DNA of 64,000 nt from Acidobacteriota bacterium (GCA_038040445.1 JBBPIG010000010.1:1-64000), one strand, 5' to 3'; positions 1-9,033 are shown, counted from the stretch's first letter. The notes: generated from the sequence alone by a model not told the origin. Translations and numbers: made by a program.

Positions 1-64
1 GCAGTCCAAATACGCGGTCGCCCGATAGTGTCCTAGTCGACCAACACAAGATTAGTACACTACC
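1..64 (-). mobile_element. MITE end, partial copy
   Basis: The window opens inside a copy of the miniature inverted-repeat element that is complete at 55933-56158, in the opposite orientation. Bases 43-64 match its 22-bp terminal inverted repeat with one mismatch (G to T at 56). Bases 1-42 match the adjoining internal sequence with a few changes. The rest of the element lies outside the window. No coding capacity is seen. Confidence 0.8.
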
Positions 65-265
65 CCTTACTTCCGAGTTGGCGCGCTCCTTGCAAGATTT
101 GGTACAATGCTCCCGGCAGCAAAAGAACTGCCATCTCTTCTCCAAGAGTGAGCGGAATGGTAGAGGGCGAGCCGATGTGCAACGACTCGCCCTCATTTTT
201 TGGCTGTGGCTGTCGGACACGCTACTCGAACCTCCGCCGGAAAGATCTTCTCGAGGAACTCAACT

Positions 266-2347
266 ATGAAAATCAACAAGCTTCTCAGTGCGCTATTCAT
301 CGCCCTTTTCGCGGCATCAAGCTTCACTCTGGTGAGCGCCGACGAAGGCATGTGGACCTTCAATAATGTGCCCAAAGCTGAGATCAAGAAGAAGTATGGC
401 TTCGAAGTCACCGATGCCTGGCTCAAAAAGGTGCAGCTCGCTTCGGTGCGTTTCAATAGCGGCGGGTCGGGTTCGTTCGTATCAGCGGACGGACTGGTGC
501 TCACCAACCATCACATCGCCGGTGACGTGCTGCAAAAGATCAGCACCGCGGAGAATGATTACAACAAGGAAGGGTTTTATGCGCGCACGCGCGATCAAGA
601 GGTCAAGGCGCCCGACCTCGAGCTGAATCAATTGATCAGCATAGAAGACGTGACCGAGCGCGTTACTTCCGCGGTCAAGCCGGGCGCGTCTCCCGCTGAA
701 GCTAACGCTGCACGCCGCGCCGCTATCGCCAACATCGAGAAGGAATCGACCGAGAAAACAGGCTTGCGCAGCGACGTAATTACGCTTTATCAAGGCGGGC
801 AATACAATCTTTACCGCTACAAAAAGTACACCGACGTGAGGCTGGTGTTCGCGCCGGAATTTGCGATCGCGTTCTTCGGCGGCGATCCCGATAACTTCAT
901 GTTTCCGCGCTACGACCTTGATATGGCGCTCTTCCGCGTCTATGAAAACGACAAGCCTCTCAAGGTTGAGAACTACTTCAAGTGGTCAAAGGAAGGCGCG
1001 AAGGAAGGCGATCTCGTCTTCGTACCCGGCAATCCCGGCTCGACCGCTCGATTGAATACGGTGGCGCATCTCGAGTATCTTCGGGACAACGGCCTTCCGT
1101 TCGTAGTCAAGATTCTCAACCGCGAGCACGAGGTATTGGGCCGGTACAGGTCACTGGGCGAGGAGCAGTCGCGCCGCGCACAGGAAGACTTCTTCAGCGT
1201 CGAGAACAGCCTCAAGGCCCTGACCGGCGAGCTCGAGGGGTTGCAGGACAAGACACTAATCGCAAAGAAGGCAAAAGCAGAAGAGGCGCTTCGCCGCACG
1301 ATCGCCGCCAACCCGAAGAAGCAAAAGGAATACGGCGATGCTTGGGACAACATCGCGAAAGGACGCGCCGGCCTTAAGAGTTACTACAGGCATTACTCGC
1401 TGATTGGAAACGGAGCGGCCTTCAACTCCGACCTGTTCGCTAAGGCCCGCGCGCTGGTTCGGCTCGCCGCTGAAAGCTCCAAGCCAAACGCCGAACGGCT
1501 GCCCGAGTACACCGATGCGCGTCGAGCCTCGCTCGAGTTGAGTTTGTATTCGCCCGCTCCGATCTATGACGATCTCGAGAAAGTAAAACTCGCGGACTCT
1601 CTCGCGTTCATGCGCGACGAGTTAGGCGCGGATGACTCAGCCGTCAAGAGCGTGCTTGGAGGCAAATCGCCTGAGGCGCGAGCCGCGGAGTTGATAGACG
1701 GAACGAAGCTCAAGGACGTCGCCTATCGCAAACAACTCGGAGTGGGCGGCGTCAAGGCGATCGAAGAATCGACTGACCCGATGATCGTGCTCGCGCGTTC
1801 GATCGACGGCGAGGCGCGCACAATGCGCAAGCGCTACGAGACCGAAGTTCAAGCGAACGAGCGTGCGAACTACGCCAAGGTCTCGCGAGCGCTGTTCGAC
1901 ATCGAGGGCACGAAGCTCTATCCGGACGCAACCTTCACGCTGCGGCTCTCATACGGCGCGGTGAAGGGCTACCAGGAGAACGGCAAGCACGTGCCTGCGT
2001 TCACCAACTTCGCTGGGCTTTATAAGAGATCCGTTGAGCGCGGCAACAAGTTTCCTTTTGAGCTGCCCCGCCGTTGGATAGACAAGAAATCGGCGTTGAC
2101 CTTGAACACATCGTTCAACTTCGTTTCGACGAACGATATCATTGGCGGGAACTCCGGCTCTCCGGTGATCAACAGAAACGCCGAGCTGGTCGGTCTCATT
2201 TTCGATGGCAACATTCAGTCTCTGGTAGGCAATTTCGTTTTTGACGAGACGCAGAACCGAGCGGTGTCCGTCGACTCGCGGGCAATGCTCGAAGCGCTGC
2301 GTAAGGTTTACGGCGCAAAGGAAGCGGCCGACGAGCTAACGAAGTAG
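266..2347 (+). CDS. S46 family dipeptidyl-peptidase, DPP7-like
   Basis: This 693-residue exported serine peptidase should release dipeptides from the N-terminus of peptides in the periplasm. An N-terminal signal peptide (about residues 1-25) is followed by the S46 double-barrel fold. The catalytic triad can be placed by alignment to known S46 motifs: His83 in TNHHIAG, Asp219 in PRYDLDMALF, and Ser630 in GGNSGSP. Eighteen residues after the serine, in FDGN, is Gly648. This is the position where DPP7 has Gly (hydrophobic P1) and DPP11 has Arg (acidic P1), so DPP7-like specificity is inferred. The ATG at 266 is chosen because a GAGGA site lies just upstream and the signal peptide starts there; the frame stays open further upstream. 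Such enzymes are typical of asaccharolytic, peptide-using bacteria. The gene stands alone, followed by a hairpin. Confidence 0.93.
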   Translation: MKINKLLSALFIALFAASSFTLVSADEGMWTFNNVPKAEIKKKYGFEVTDAWLKKVQLASVRFNSGGSGSFVSADGLVLTNHHIAGDVLQKISTAENDYNKEGFYARTRDQEVKAPDLELNQLISIEDVTERVTSAVKPGASPAEANAARRAAIANIEKESTEKTGLRSDVITLYQGGQYNLYRYKKYTDVRLVFAPEFAIAFFGGDPDNFMFPRYDLDMALFRVYENDKPLKVENYFKWSKEGAKEGDLVFVPGNPGSTARLNTVAHLEYLRDNGLPFVVKILNREHEVLGRYRSLGEEQSRRAQEDFFSVENSLKALTGELEGLQDKTLIAKKAKAEEALRRTIAANPKKQKEYGDAWDNIAKGRAGLKSYYRHYSLIGNGAAFNSDLFAKARALVRLAAESSKPNAERLPEYTDARRASLELSLYSPAPIYDDLEKVKLADSLAFMRDELGADDSAVKSVLGGKSPEARAAELIDGTKLKDVAYRKQLGVGGVKAIEESTDPMIVLARSIDGEARTMRKRYETEVQANERANYAKVSRALFDIEGTKLYPDATFTLRLSYGAVKGYQENGKHVPAFTNFAGLYKRSVERGNKFPFELPRRWIDKKSALTLNTSFNFVSTNDIIGGNSGSPVINRNAELVGLIFDGNIQSLVGNFVFDETQNRAVSVDSRAMLEALRKVYGAKEAADELTK

Positions 2348-2361
2348 AGATAGCAAGACGT

Positions 2362-2392
2362 GCGCGGCGGTTACTGAATTTTTCCGCCGCGC
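2362..2392 (+). terminator. Possible terminator after S46 gene
   Basis: A 9-bp perfect GC-rich stem (GCGCGGCGG with CCGCCGCGC) and a 13-nt loop start 15 nt after the S46 stop codon. The tail after the stem is only weakly T-rich, so this may be a processing or weak termination hairpin. Confidence 0.45.
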
Positions 2393-2626
2393 ATCTTGAT
2401 TTAGTGCCGAGGGAATCGCTTATTTGTTGACCTGCTTGACGGCTCGCGACGGGCCATAGTCTCCCTTCGAAATCTTACCCCACTAAGCGGCATTGCGATT
2501 GCTGTTTCATCCTAATGAGTTTGATTGGATCACGATATCAGCCCAAATCGTCGGAGGAGGTAAGCAGACGTATGGTCTGTGTTGCAGTTTGTATGGATTT
2601 CGGGCAAGCGAAAAGGAGGTGCAGCT

Positions 2627-3172
2627 ATGATAAAGAGGGTTTTCGGAATTGCGATTATGCTCGGGCTAGCGGCTTCAACGCCGGTGTCGGGAGCTAAAAC
2701 TCAACAGGAGGGAAGCGTTCGCAACTACGGCTTCACTGAAAGTATTCGCAAGAAGCTGGCGACGTTACCCTACTACGGAGTATTCGACAACCTTGCGTTC
2801 GAACTCAACGGCAACACGGTCGTCCTTTCTGGACAAGTCATTCGCCCAACTACGCGTAAAGAGGCGGAGCGGCGCATCGCAAGGATGGAAGGAGTCGACC
2901 GCGTAATAAACAAGATAGAAGTGCTACCGCCGTCTTCCTTTGACGACTCGATCAGGCGACGGGTCTATAACGCCGTCTTTCGAACGGGCGGGTTACACAG
3001 ATACGCGATGGGCGCGAATCCAAGTATCCACATTGTCGTGAATCGGGGTCGCGTCACTCTCGAGGGTGTTGTCTCGAACAAGATGGACAGCCAGCTCGCC
3101 TACATGGCGGCCAATGGTGTGCCCGGCGTTTTCTCGGTAACCAATAACTTACGCGTCGGCAGCGAAGGCTAG
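2627..3172 (+). CDS. Exported protein with two BON-type domains
   Basis: This 181-residue protein has a signal peptide (residues 1 to about 24) and two consecutive BON-like modules. The first covers about residues 37-101 (FELNGNTVVLSGQV, then a regular helix ending in INKIEV). The second covers about residues 105-180 (IVVNRGRVTLEGVV ending in VTNNLRV). BON domains are found in periplasmic and outer-membrane-associated proteins and are thought to bind phospholipid. The start is fixed by an excellent AAAAGGAGG site six bases before the ATG at 2627. The same frame extends upstream but has no ribosome site there. It converges on the reductase gene at 3220 across a shared hairpin. The precise role is unknown. 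Confidence 0.85.
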   Translation: MIKRVFGIAIMLGLAASTPVSGAKTQQEGSVRNYGFTESIRKKLATLPYYGVFDNLAFELNGNTVVLSGQVIRPTTRKEAERRIARMEGVDRVINKIEVLPPSSFDDSIRRRVYNAVFRTGGLHRYAMGANPSIHIVVNRGRVTLEGVVSNKMDSQLAYMAANGVPGVFSVTNNLRVGSEG

Positions 3173-3186
3173 TGAACACGAGGGGA

Positions 3187-3216
3187 GTGGAGTGCGGCGG
3201 CATGTCGCACTCCCAC
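3187..3216. terminator. Hairpin between convergent genes
   Basis: An imperfect inverted repeat (GTGGAGTGCG facing CGCACTCCCAC, one bulge, 9-nt loop) occupies the short gap between the BON gene and the convergent reductase gene. It lacks a clear T-tract on either strand. It may act as a bidirectional terminator or 3'-end stabiliser. Confidence 0.4.
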
Positions 3217-3219
3217 CGA

Positions 3220-4239
3220 TTATTCGTCTGATACCTTGACCAACTGTTTTCCGACGTTGCCGCCTTTCAACATAGCCATGAAGGCGCGCGCCGTATTCTC
3301 GATCCCGTGTTCGATGTCTTCCTTGTATTTCAACTTTCCTTCCTTGAGCCATTGAGCCAGTTGCTTCAGACCTTCCGGATATTTGTCGGCGAACTGAAAA
3401 ACCAGGAACCCTTCCGCCCTGGCCTGCCTGACCAGCAGCATCGTTAGAATCAATCGCGGCCCCATCTCAGGCTTCTCGAGATTGTATTGCGAGATCTGAC
3501 CGCAGATCGAAATCCTTGCCCTGGTGTTGATCAATCTGAACACCGCATCGGTGATCGCGCCTCCGACGTTGTCAAAGTAGACATCGACTCCGCCGGGACA
3601 AAGCTCGCGTAGCTTCTCGTAGTAATCGCTCACGGTCTTGTAGTTGAACGCTCCATCGAAGCCAAGCTCATCAGTGAGATAACTGATCTTGTCATCCGCG
3701 CCGGCGGTTCCAATCGCACGGCAGCCTTTGATCTTCGCGATCTGACCGACTAGCGAGCCCACAGCTCCGGCTGCGCCGGAGACGACGACGGTTTCTCCCG
3801 GTTTCGGATTGCAGATCTCCAACAACCCGAAATAAGCAGTCAGACCAGGCATGCCCAGCACCCCGAGCGCAGTCGAGATAGGCGCGAGAGCCGGATCAAT
3901 TTTCCTGACTCCCTGCCCGTTCGAGACGGAGTAGTCCTGCCAGCCAAAAGACATTCCCTCGACGATGTCTCCCTCCTGGAATGAGGAATTGTTGGATTTG
4001 ACAACCCTGCCAACTGCGCCGCCTCCCATCACTTCGCCGATTTGTACCGGCGGAGCGTATGACTTAACATCGTTCATCCGGCCACGCATGTAAGGATCGA
4101 CCGAAAGGTAAATCGTGCGCACGAGAAACTGTCCATCTCCCGCGGTCGGGATTGGAGTCTCGACTAGCTTGAAATCAGAGTCTTTCGGAAATCCAACGGG
4201 CCTTGCCGCGAGTAGTATCTGTCTGTTCATCGTTGACAT
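3220..4239 (-). CDS. NADP-dependent MDR oxidoreductase, CurA-like
   Basis: This 339-residue, zinc-free medium-chain dehydrogenase/reductase resembles CurA and leukotriene-B4 dehydrogenase/2-alkenal reductase enzymes. These reduce alpha,beta-unsaturated carbonyl compounds with NADPH in the cytosol. The N-terminal GroES-like part includes RTIYLSVDPYMRGRM, a family hallmark. The nucleotide-binding motif SGAAGAVGSLVGQIAK follows near residues 160-175, then the YFDNVGG motif. No catalytic or structural zinc cysteines are present. The ATG at 4239 has a GGAG site 8 nt upstream. No partner gene is evident; it is probably a detoxification or house-cleaning enzyme with unknown native substrate. Confidence 0.88.
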   Translation of the reverse strand: MSTMNRQILLAARPVGFPKDSDFKLVETPIPTAGDGQFLVRTIYLSVDPYMRGRMNDVKSYAPPVQIGEVMGGGAVGRVVKSNNSSFQEGDIVEGMSFGWQDYSVSNGQGVRKIDPALAPISTALGVLGMPGLTAYFGLLEICNPKPGETVVVSGAAGAVGSLVGQIAKIKGCRAIGTAGADDKISYLTDELGFDGAFNYKTVSDYYEKLRELCPGGVDVYFDNVGGAITDAVFRLINTRARISICGQISQYNLEKPEMGPRLILTMLLVRQARAEGFLVFQFADKYPEGLKQLAQWLKEGKLKYKEDIEHGIENTARAFMAMLKGGNVGKQLVKVSDE

Positions 4240-4352
4240 AGGAGCTTCTCCTTTTTATCTATGAACGTTTCACCGCAGGGACGGATATGAGCGGGAGGTC
4301 TATCTCCTCAGCGTTCGTCTGCGGTAAAGCACTTCCCTTCACAACGCAATCG

Positions 4353-5333
4353 CTACTGGAACAGGTCCTTCAGCGTGACTGGCGATTTGGACTCCGAAGA
4401 CTTCAAGAACGTCACCAAATCCAAAAGCTGTTTTATCGTGTAGATCGAGGCGTAGTCTTTCGGCATAGCCGATTCGTCTACGCTCTCAACTCTGACAACA
4501 TCGGTTTTCTGAACTGTGCGCAGAACAGCAGGCAGCTCGGTCGTATCGTAAACTCGAATCGAGTCTGTGTCTTCCTCTTTCTTGACGCCGATGATCTTGT
4601 CGCCATTCCTCAGCGTGAGAGCGACGGGCGCGTAGCGCGAGTCTTTGTTTTCGCGCACGAGAATGACGTTGAAGAATATTTCTTTCGCCGATCTGTTTCC
4701 GAGCTTCGATAGGTCGGGACCGATCGGCGTTCCTTCCCCGGCGAATGAATGACACAAATGGCAGCTCTTTGCTCGAGCCGAATCGAAAAACAGAGCCTTC
4801 CCGGCTTGCACATCCCCGGCCAGTGACGAGGATGCGGTAGCCGCAGCAGGTTTTACTGAGACTGTCGATGACGGTGATGCCGGCTTATCGGCAACCGGAG
4901 CGCCGGACGCCGCCGCGGCTGACTTAGCATCCGACATTATGAACGCGACCAGCTTCCAAATCCGTTCTTCTGACAACTCCGATTTGAAACTCAGCATCCC
5001 GGTGCCGGGAATTCCGTTCGAGATGGTCTTGAACAAGTATGCCGATTCGAGCCCTTTGCCGCGCAGCCGAGGCGCTCCGCCCCCAACGCCGCCAGTCCCG
5101 TGACAGTATGCGTTGCCGCACGAGGGCGCGAATAACTTCGCGCCTTCTGCAATGAACTGCGGGTCTTTGAGCTTCTCTTCTCGCTGCACCCCTACTGATG
5201 CAAAGGCCGCGAGTTGAAGGTATCTTCCGGCAGGTATGGCGAACGCAATAACGCCGACATAGAAGAGAACCATACATCGACGCAGATGCACACTGATAAG
5301 AAGGCGCGCGCATTCGAGTCGCTCGGCGTTCAT
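4353..5333 (-). CDS. Di-haem cytochrome c, partner of PQQ dehydrogenase
   Basis: This 326-residue exported protein starts 21 nt after the PQQ dehydrogenase stop and probably takes its electrons. A hydrophobic segment at about residues 21-45 acts as signal or anchor. The first cytochrome domain has an unusual CX4CH haem site (Cys72, Cys77, His78) and a plausible axial Met113. A Pro/Ala/Ser-rich linker (about 137-172) leads to a second domain with a canonical CHLCH site (Cys191, Cys194, His195). That domain continues as the GPDLSKLGNRS...NGDKIIG pattern of the putative haem-binding domain common in Planctomycetes, Verrucomicrobia and Acidobacteria. Same strand and tight spacing indicate an operon with the dehydrogenase. 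The CX4CH site could be a true variant haem site or a lost one; sequence alone cannot settle it. Confidence 0.85.
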   Translation of the reverse strand: MNAERLECARLLISVHLRRCMVLFYVGVIAFAIPAGRYLQLAAFASVGVQREEKLKDPQFIAEGAKLFAPSCGNAYCHGTGGVGGGAPRLRGKGLESAYLFKTISNGIPGTGMLSFKSELSEERIWKLVAFIMSDAKSAAAASGAPVADKPASPSSTVSVKPAAATASSSLAGDVQAGKALFFDSARAKSCHLCHSFAGEGTPIGPDLSKLGNRSAKEIFFNVILVRENKDSRYAPVALTLRNGDKIIGVKKEEDTDSIRVYDTTELPAVLRTVQKTDVVRVESVDESAMPKDYASIYTIKQLLDLVTFLKSSESKSPVTLKDLFQ

Positions 5334-5354
5334 CTAGTGCTTCCCTTTCGGCAT

Positions 5355-7082
5355 TCATCGGCGCTCTGGCAATGCAAACACAAACAGGGCCGAACCCCCG
5401 GGCCAGCCCGCTGCCTCGGGCCAGGTCGCCGGCATGCCGCTCACGAATATCGACCCCAACCCTGAGGGCACGGCTACGTATTGGCGGCCTTTGACTGAGT
5501 AGGTGATAGGTCCGCCGCGATGACCCGAACCCGTGTTGAACGACCAGAGCTGCTTGCCGTTCTTTGCATCAAACGCAAGGAAACGACCTTCGACGTCGCC
5601 GGTAAAAAGAACGTCGCCGCCCGTGACTAGCAATGATGAAAGGATTGGATACTTGAATGGAACGCTCCACTTCTTCTGCCCGGTCAGCGGATCAAAAGCG
5701 TCAAGGTGCGCGCGAATCTTTCCGTCAGGCGGCGGCTTCACATCGACGTTGCCCGCGACGAACGGCCTGCCTTCGCGAGCCTCTTGTGGGTGCACAGTTA
5801 TGTTAGCGCACCACTCGATCCCGTCGTTGTACAACAGACCAGTGCGCGGGCTGTAAGACGAGTGATTCCAGCTTCGCCCTCCGCCCCAGTTCGGACAAAT
5901 GAGATTCGGCTTTCCGATCTCGGGCTCGTTGCGGCCGATCAACTTCCCCTCTTTGTCGATGCTCTTGACCCAGGTGATCGTGTCCACGTACGGCCAGGCG
6001 TTGATGAACTTCCCGGTGACGCGATCGAGCACCCACACGAAGCCGCTCTTGTTCGGATGCACCAGAAGCTTCTCGGTCTTGCCGTTGCGCGTGATATCGA
6101 TCAGCACCGACTCGTAAGCTGAATCGAAGTCCCAGGCGTCATGAGGGATCTCCTGGTAATACCACTTGAGTTTTCCCGTGTCGGCGTCAATCGCAACGAT
6201 GCAGTTCGTGTACAGATTGTCGCCGGGCCGCACTGAGTTGTCGAAATCCGACGACGGGTTACCGATTCCCCAAAAGATCAAGTTCTGCGCGGGGTCGTAA
6301 GAACCAGTCAGCCACGTAGAACCGCCTCCGTACTTCCACATCTCGGTCCCGCCCCAGCTCTCGTGCCCAGGCTCTCCCGGCCCCGGTATAGTGTAGAAGC
6401 GCCACGCAAGCCTGCCGGTCTTCGCGTTGAACGCGTTGATGTAGCCGCGATGCGCGCTGTCGCCCCCGGTGCCGCCGACGATGAGCTTGTCTTTGACTAG
6501 AAAAGGAGCGCCGTTGATATTGCAGCCGCATTTCTTGACGTCTTCGACTTCGACGTTCCACACCTCTTTGCCGGTCTTCGCGTCGAGCGCGACTACGTGG
6601 TTATCCATCGTGCCAAAGAAAACCAAACCGTAGCCGACGGCAACGCCGCGATTGAACTTGCCATACGGCGAAAAGAAATCACGCGGGACTTTGTAGTTGT
6701 ATGTCCACAGCCGCTCTCCGGTGTCCGCGCTCAAAGCAAAGACTCGGTTCTCGCTGGCGATCAAATACATGATTCCATCGACGACAATCGGCGTCGCGTT
6801 GAGTCCGCCCTCGACTTTTCCGGTTTGAAACACCCAGACCGGCACGAGATTCTTGACGTTGTCGGCGCGTATTTGATCGAGCGAGCTGTAACGCCACGCG
6901 TCGTAAGCCCCGAAGTAAGTGGCCCAGTTTTGCGGCTCCTTGCGCGCGTTGACCAACCGCTCGCCGGTCAATTCACTGTTGCCGTCCTGAGCACGCGCTT
7001 GCCCGAATGCTGTGAGCACCGCGATGAAAGCTACCGCGACTAAACTGGGCCGAGTTAGCTGAGACTTTTTCCAGTCGTTCAT
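5355..7082 (-). CDS. PQQ-dependent alcohol dehydrogenase, 8-blade type
   Basis: This 575-residue periplasmic quinoprotein dehydrogenase has a signal peptide (about residues 1-32) and repeated propeller-blade signatures such as GRLAWRF, GKLKWYY and GKQLWSF. The catalytic aspartate is placed at Asp318 in HDAWDFDS. The residue two positions on is Asp320, the second acidic residue that marks lanthanide-dependent (XoxF/ExaF-like) enzymes; calcium enzymes usually have Ala or Ser. The metal-ligand Asn is probably Asn275 in GIGNP. The usual metal-binding Glu position seems to be Asp208 in TGGDSAHRGY. The vicinal Cys-Cys pair near residue 140 is absent. Start ATG 7082 has AAGGAG 8 nt upstream. It is followed in the operon by a cytochrome c. 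Substrate (alcohol or other) cannot be told. Confidence 0.9.
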   Translation of the reverse strand: MNDWKKSQLTRPSLVAVAFIAVLTAFGQARAQDGNSELTGERLVNARKEPQNWATYFGAYDAWRYSSLDQIRADNVKNLVPVWVFQTGKVEGGLNATPIVVDGIMYLIASENRVFALSADTGERLWTYNYKVPRDFFSPYGKFNRGVAVGYGLVFFGTMDNHVVALDAKTGKEVWNVEVEDVKKCGCNINGAPFLVKDKLIVGGTGGDSAHRGYINAFNAKTGRLAWRFYTIPGPGEPGHESWGGTEMWKYGGGSTWLTGSYDPAQNLIFWGIGNPSSDFDNSVRPGDNLYTNCIVAIDADTGKLKWYYQEIPHDAWDFDSAYESVLIDITRNGKTEKLLVHPNKSGFVWVLDRVTGKFINAWPYVDTITWVKSIDKEGKLIGRNEPEIGKPNLICPNWGGGRSWNHSSYSPRTGLLYNDGIEWCANITVHPQEAREGRPFVAGNVDVKPPPDGKIRAHLDAFDPLTGQKKWSVPFKYPILSSLLVTGGDVLFTGDVEGRFLAFDAKNGKQLWSFNTGSGHRGGPITYSVKGRQYVAVPSGLGSIFVSGMPATWPEAAGWPGGSALFVFALPERR

Positions 7083-7390
7083 GACGACACTCCTTCATTT
7101 GCGGCGAACGTTTCGGAATCGCGCGAGATACTATCGCACACGAGCACCGACAACAAGCAGACGAGGAGAGAAACGAGAAGTCAACTTGATTGCACCGGCA
7201 CGAAGGCGTTAAATAGTCGGCGTGCCCAACTCCGACCTGGCTCCGTGGCGCGCAACAATGCGGACTGGCTTGAACCTCAACCCTGGTGACAAGGGCACTC
7301 GGTGGGGCGGCTGTCGCTTAAAACGAGTGCGGCGACAGTTCAGACAAAGCCCTTTGGTTTAGCACTCACTTGAACAAACCAGGAGGATTT
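7083..7390. promoter_or_regulatory. Divergent intergenic region with weak promoter
   Basis: This 308-bp gap separates the divergent PQQ dehydrogenase and the small exported protein gene. On the plus strand TTGATT at 7186 and TTAAAT at 7209 are 17 nt apart, a modest sigma-70 match. A 7-bp inverted repeat (CTGTCGC/GCGACAG) lies near 7311-7338. No ORF or RNA gene is recognised. Confidence 0.35.
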
Positions 7391-7846
7391 ATGAAAGAGA
7401 AACGCATACTCATTGGTTCGCTTGTCGGCGCCTTGCTGACATTAAGCATCGTCGTTTTCGCTCAAGTCAGTCGTCCGTACCGTGACGGTTCGGTGTGGAA
7501 TGTGGCATTTATCAGAATGAAGCCGGGAATGGAGACGGCTTATCTGAACTACATTGCTACCGACTGGAAAAGGAATCAGGAGGCGACGAAAAAAGAAGGG
7601 CTAATCCTCTCCTACAAGGTTTTGACGACTGAAGGTCACACTCCGGGCGACTGGAACATAATGCTGATGACCGAGTACAAAAACATGGCGACGATGGAAG
7701 CCAACGAAGCTAAGGCAGATGCTTTAGCTCAAAAGGTAATTGGCGACGACCAAAAACAGATCCAAGGGTACAAAGACCGCCTTGAAATTCGGGAGGTGAT
7801 GGGCGACAGGCTTGCGCGGGAAATTGTTTTAGAACCACGACGTTAA
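7391..7846 (+). CDS. Exported small protein, dimeric alpha/beta-barrel-like
   Basis: This 151-residue protein begins with a clear signal peptide or anchor (about residues 8-26, ending in VVFAQ). The mature part, with WNVAFIRMKPGMETAYLNY near the start and WNIMLMTEYKNMATME in the middle, resembles the ferredoxin-like fold of NIPSNAP and antibiotic-biosynthesis-monooxygenase-type proteins. The resemblance is by pattern, not by a diagnostic motif. The start is firm: AGGAGG ends four nt before the ATG. No neighbour explains its role. Similar exported proteins recur in Acidobacteria, but the function is unknown. Confidence 0.75.
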   Translation: MKEKRILIGSLVGALLTLSIVVFAQVSRPYRDGSVWNVAFIRMKPGMETAYLNYIATDWKRNQEATKKEGLILSYKVLTTEGHTPGDWNIMLMTEYKNMATMEANEAKADALAQKVIGDDQKQIQGYKDRLEIREVMGDRLAREIVLEPRR

Positions 7847-8262
7847 TGGTTTCATTTGTCGGCGCGGCTGGCGACTCCGGTTAAAACACAACACCGCCCA
7901 ACGAGTCATTGGACGCGAGCGCGAGACAGCTTGCTTCTCATCAACCCTGCGTGGTTGATTTGCGGCTTGTGCACGTTTTGTTTCGCGCCCGCGTCAACTC
8001 CGACGTTATGCGGTGCACCGCAGTCGCACTGGCCAGCAAACCAGACATGGAACTGTTCTTTGCCAAAGATTCGTCACAGAAACCCAATCGAGCCGATATG
8101 GGTGTCGTGATCAACTTTGGCGGTTGTATTCGTTGCTGAAGATTAACTCAAGCCACTCCGAGCGGCGATCGATGAAATATGTAGACAATCAGGCATTCCT
8201 GATGGCGTAGAGCTTTGGAAGCGTGAGAAATTCGCTTCGCGCGCTCCGGTGCAAGCCCTTAG
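7847..8262. other. Gap without a recognised gene
   Basis: About 415 bp follow the small exported protein. Short open frames exist on the plus strand (7856-8210) but they have no ribosome sites, mixed composition and no family likeness. It may be decayed coding sequence; I see no repeat or RNA structure here. Confidence 0.4.
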
Positions 8263-8535
8263 GTCGCGTCTTCAAGGAGCGACAACTTCACAGAAAAGCT
8301 ATCCACTGACAATCCGAAGTGGAAAACTCTTATCGGTATAACACTCTGTAGCCTTGTTGTTTCTGTGATCTGCTCGGTGTCCTCAATGCTACAATGCGCC
8401 AACTACATAAGAACTGCTGGAAGAATTGGTTCGCTTGAAACAGGCGTGAAAGATTTCATATACTATGCTGCATTAGTATTATTTGTCATAGGCATTTTTA
8501 GCTTAGTTGTTTTTGCCCTCAGAAACCTCTATTGA
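8263..8535 (+). pseudogene. Two-TM small membrane protein lacking a start
   Basis: The frame is open from a TAG at 8260 to a TGA at 8533 and encodes about 90 residues with strikingly protein-like composition. A polar N-terminus is followed by a hydrophobic helix (ending LVVSVICSV), a short loop with ARTAGRIGS-like basic residues, a second hydrophobic helix (ALVLFVIGIFSLVVF) and a short basic tail. There is no ATG, GTG or TTG ahead of the first helix, although AAGGAG lies at 8274. So the 5' end is lost, or an unusual start is used. An internal GTG or ATG would cut the first helix. It is unrecognised. It lies 34 nt before the next small gene, so the two may have formed an operon. AT-rich codon use differs from most of the window, hinting at transfer. 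Confidence 0.4.
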
Positions 8536-8569
8536 GGCGTTCGTACCTAAACTCGGAATTGGAGGCGTC

Positions 8570-8839
8570 GTGCTCAAGATAGGGGATACGATTGAGATCG
8601 TAAGAAGGTGTATTCTGGCGATTGCAGGAAAAGCTCCCGAGTCGGATGATCAGACGCTCAGCGAAGTCGGAATCACGACCGCAGATGACCTAGAACTGTT
8701 GAAGCGCTGCATTGTAGACAACGGAGTTAAACGATTTAAGTTTAGAGTCAACCTCAATCGCCTTAATGCTGTCGATTCAGATTGGAAAATTAGGGAAGTA
8801 AGCCAATTGATACAAAACTCCGCCGAGCCTTTTGAATAA
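8570..8839 (+). CDS. Small hypothetical helical protein
   Basis: This 89-residue cytosolic protein is not recognised. The likely start is the GTG at 8570, preceded by GGAGG four nt upstream; the frame is open further back but without a ribosome site. The sequence is mostly amphipathic helix (IVRRCILAIAG, DDLELLKRCIV, WKIREVSQLIQ) with a short central turn (SEVGITTADD). The pattern is loosely like a carrier-protein or death-fold-sized helical bundle, but it lacks the DSL serine motif of acyl carriers. It follows the two-TM remnant closely. Composition is less GC-rich than neighbours. Confidence rests on ribosome site and codon texture only. Confidence 0.5.
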   Translation: MLKIGDTIEIVRRCILAIAGKAPESDDQTLSEVGITTADDLELLKRCIVDNGVKRFKFRVNLNRLNAVDSDWKIREVSQLIQNSAEPFE

Positions 8840-9033
8840 TGTATAGAGTAACCTCATACGAAGAGTGCATAACGCGCTGGAGTACGAACAGGCCGCGGTC
8901 GTTCGGCAGGCACCTTTTACGCTCCGCACTTCCGTATCAGCCGGTCAGGCGCCGTTTGCGGCGCACCTCCTAGAGCTGCATTCATCGCGAAGAAAGGAGT
9001 GCTATACTCTGGCCAAGAACTTGGAGATAGGCC

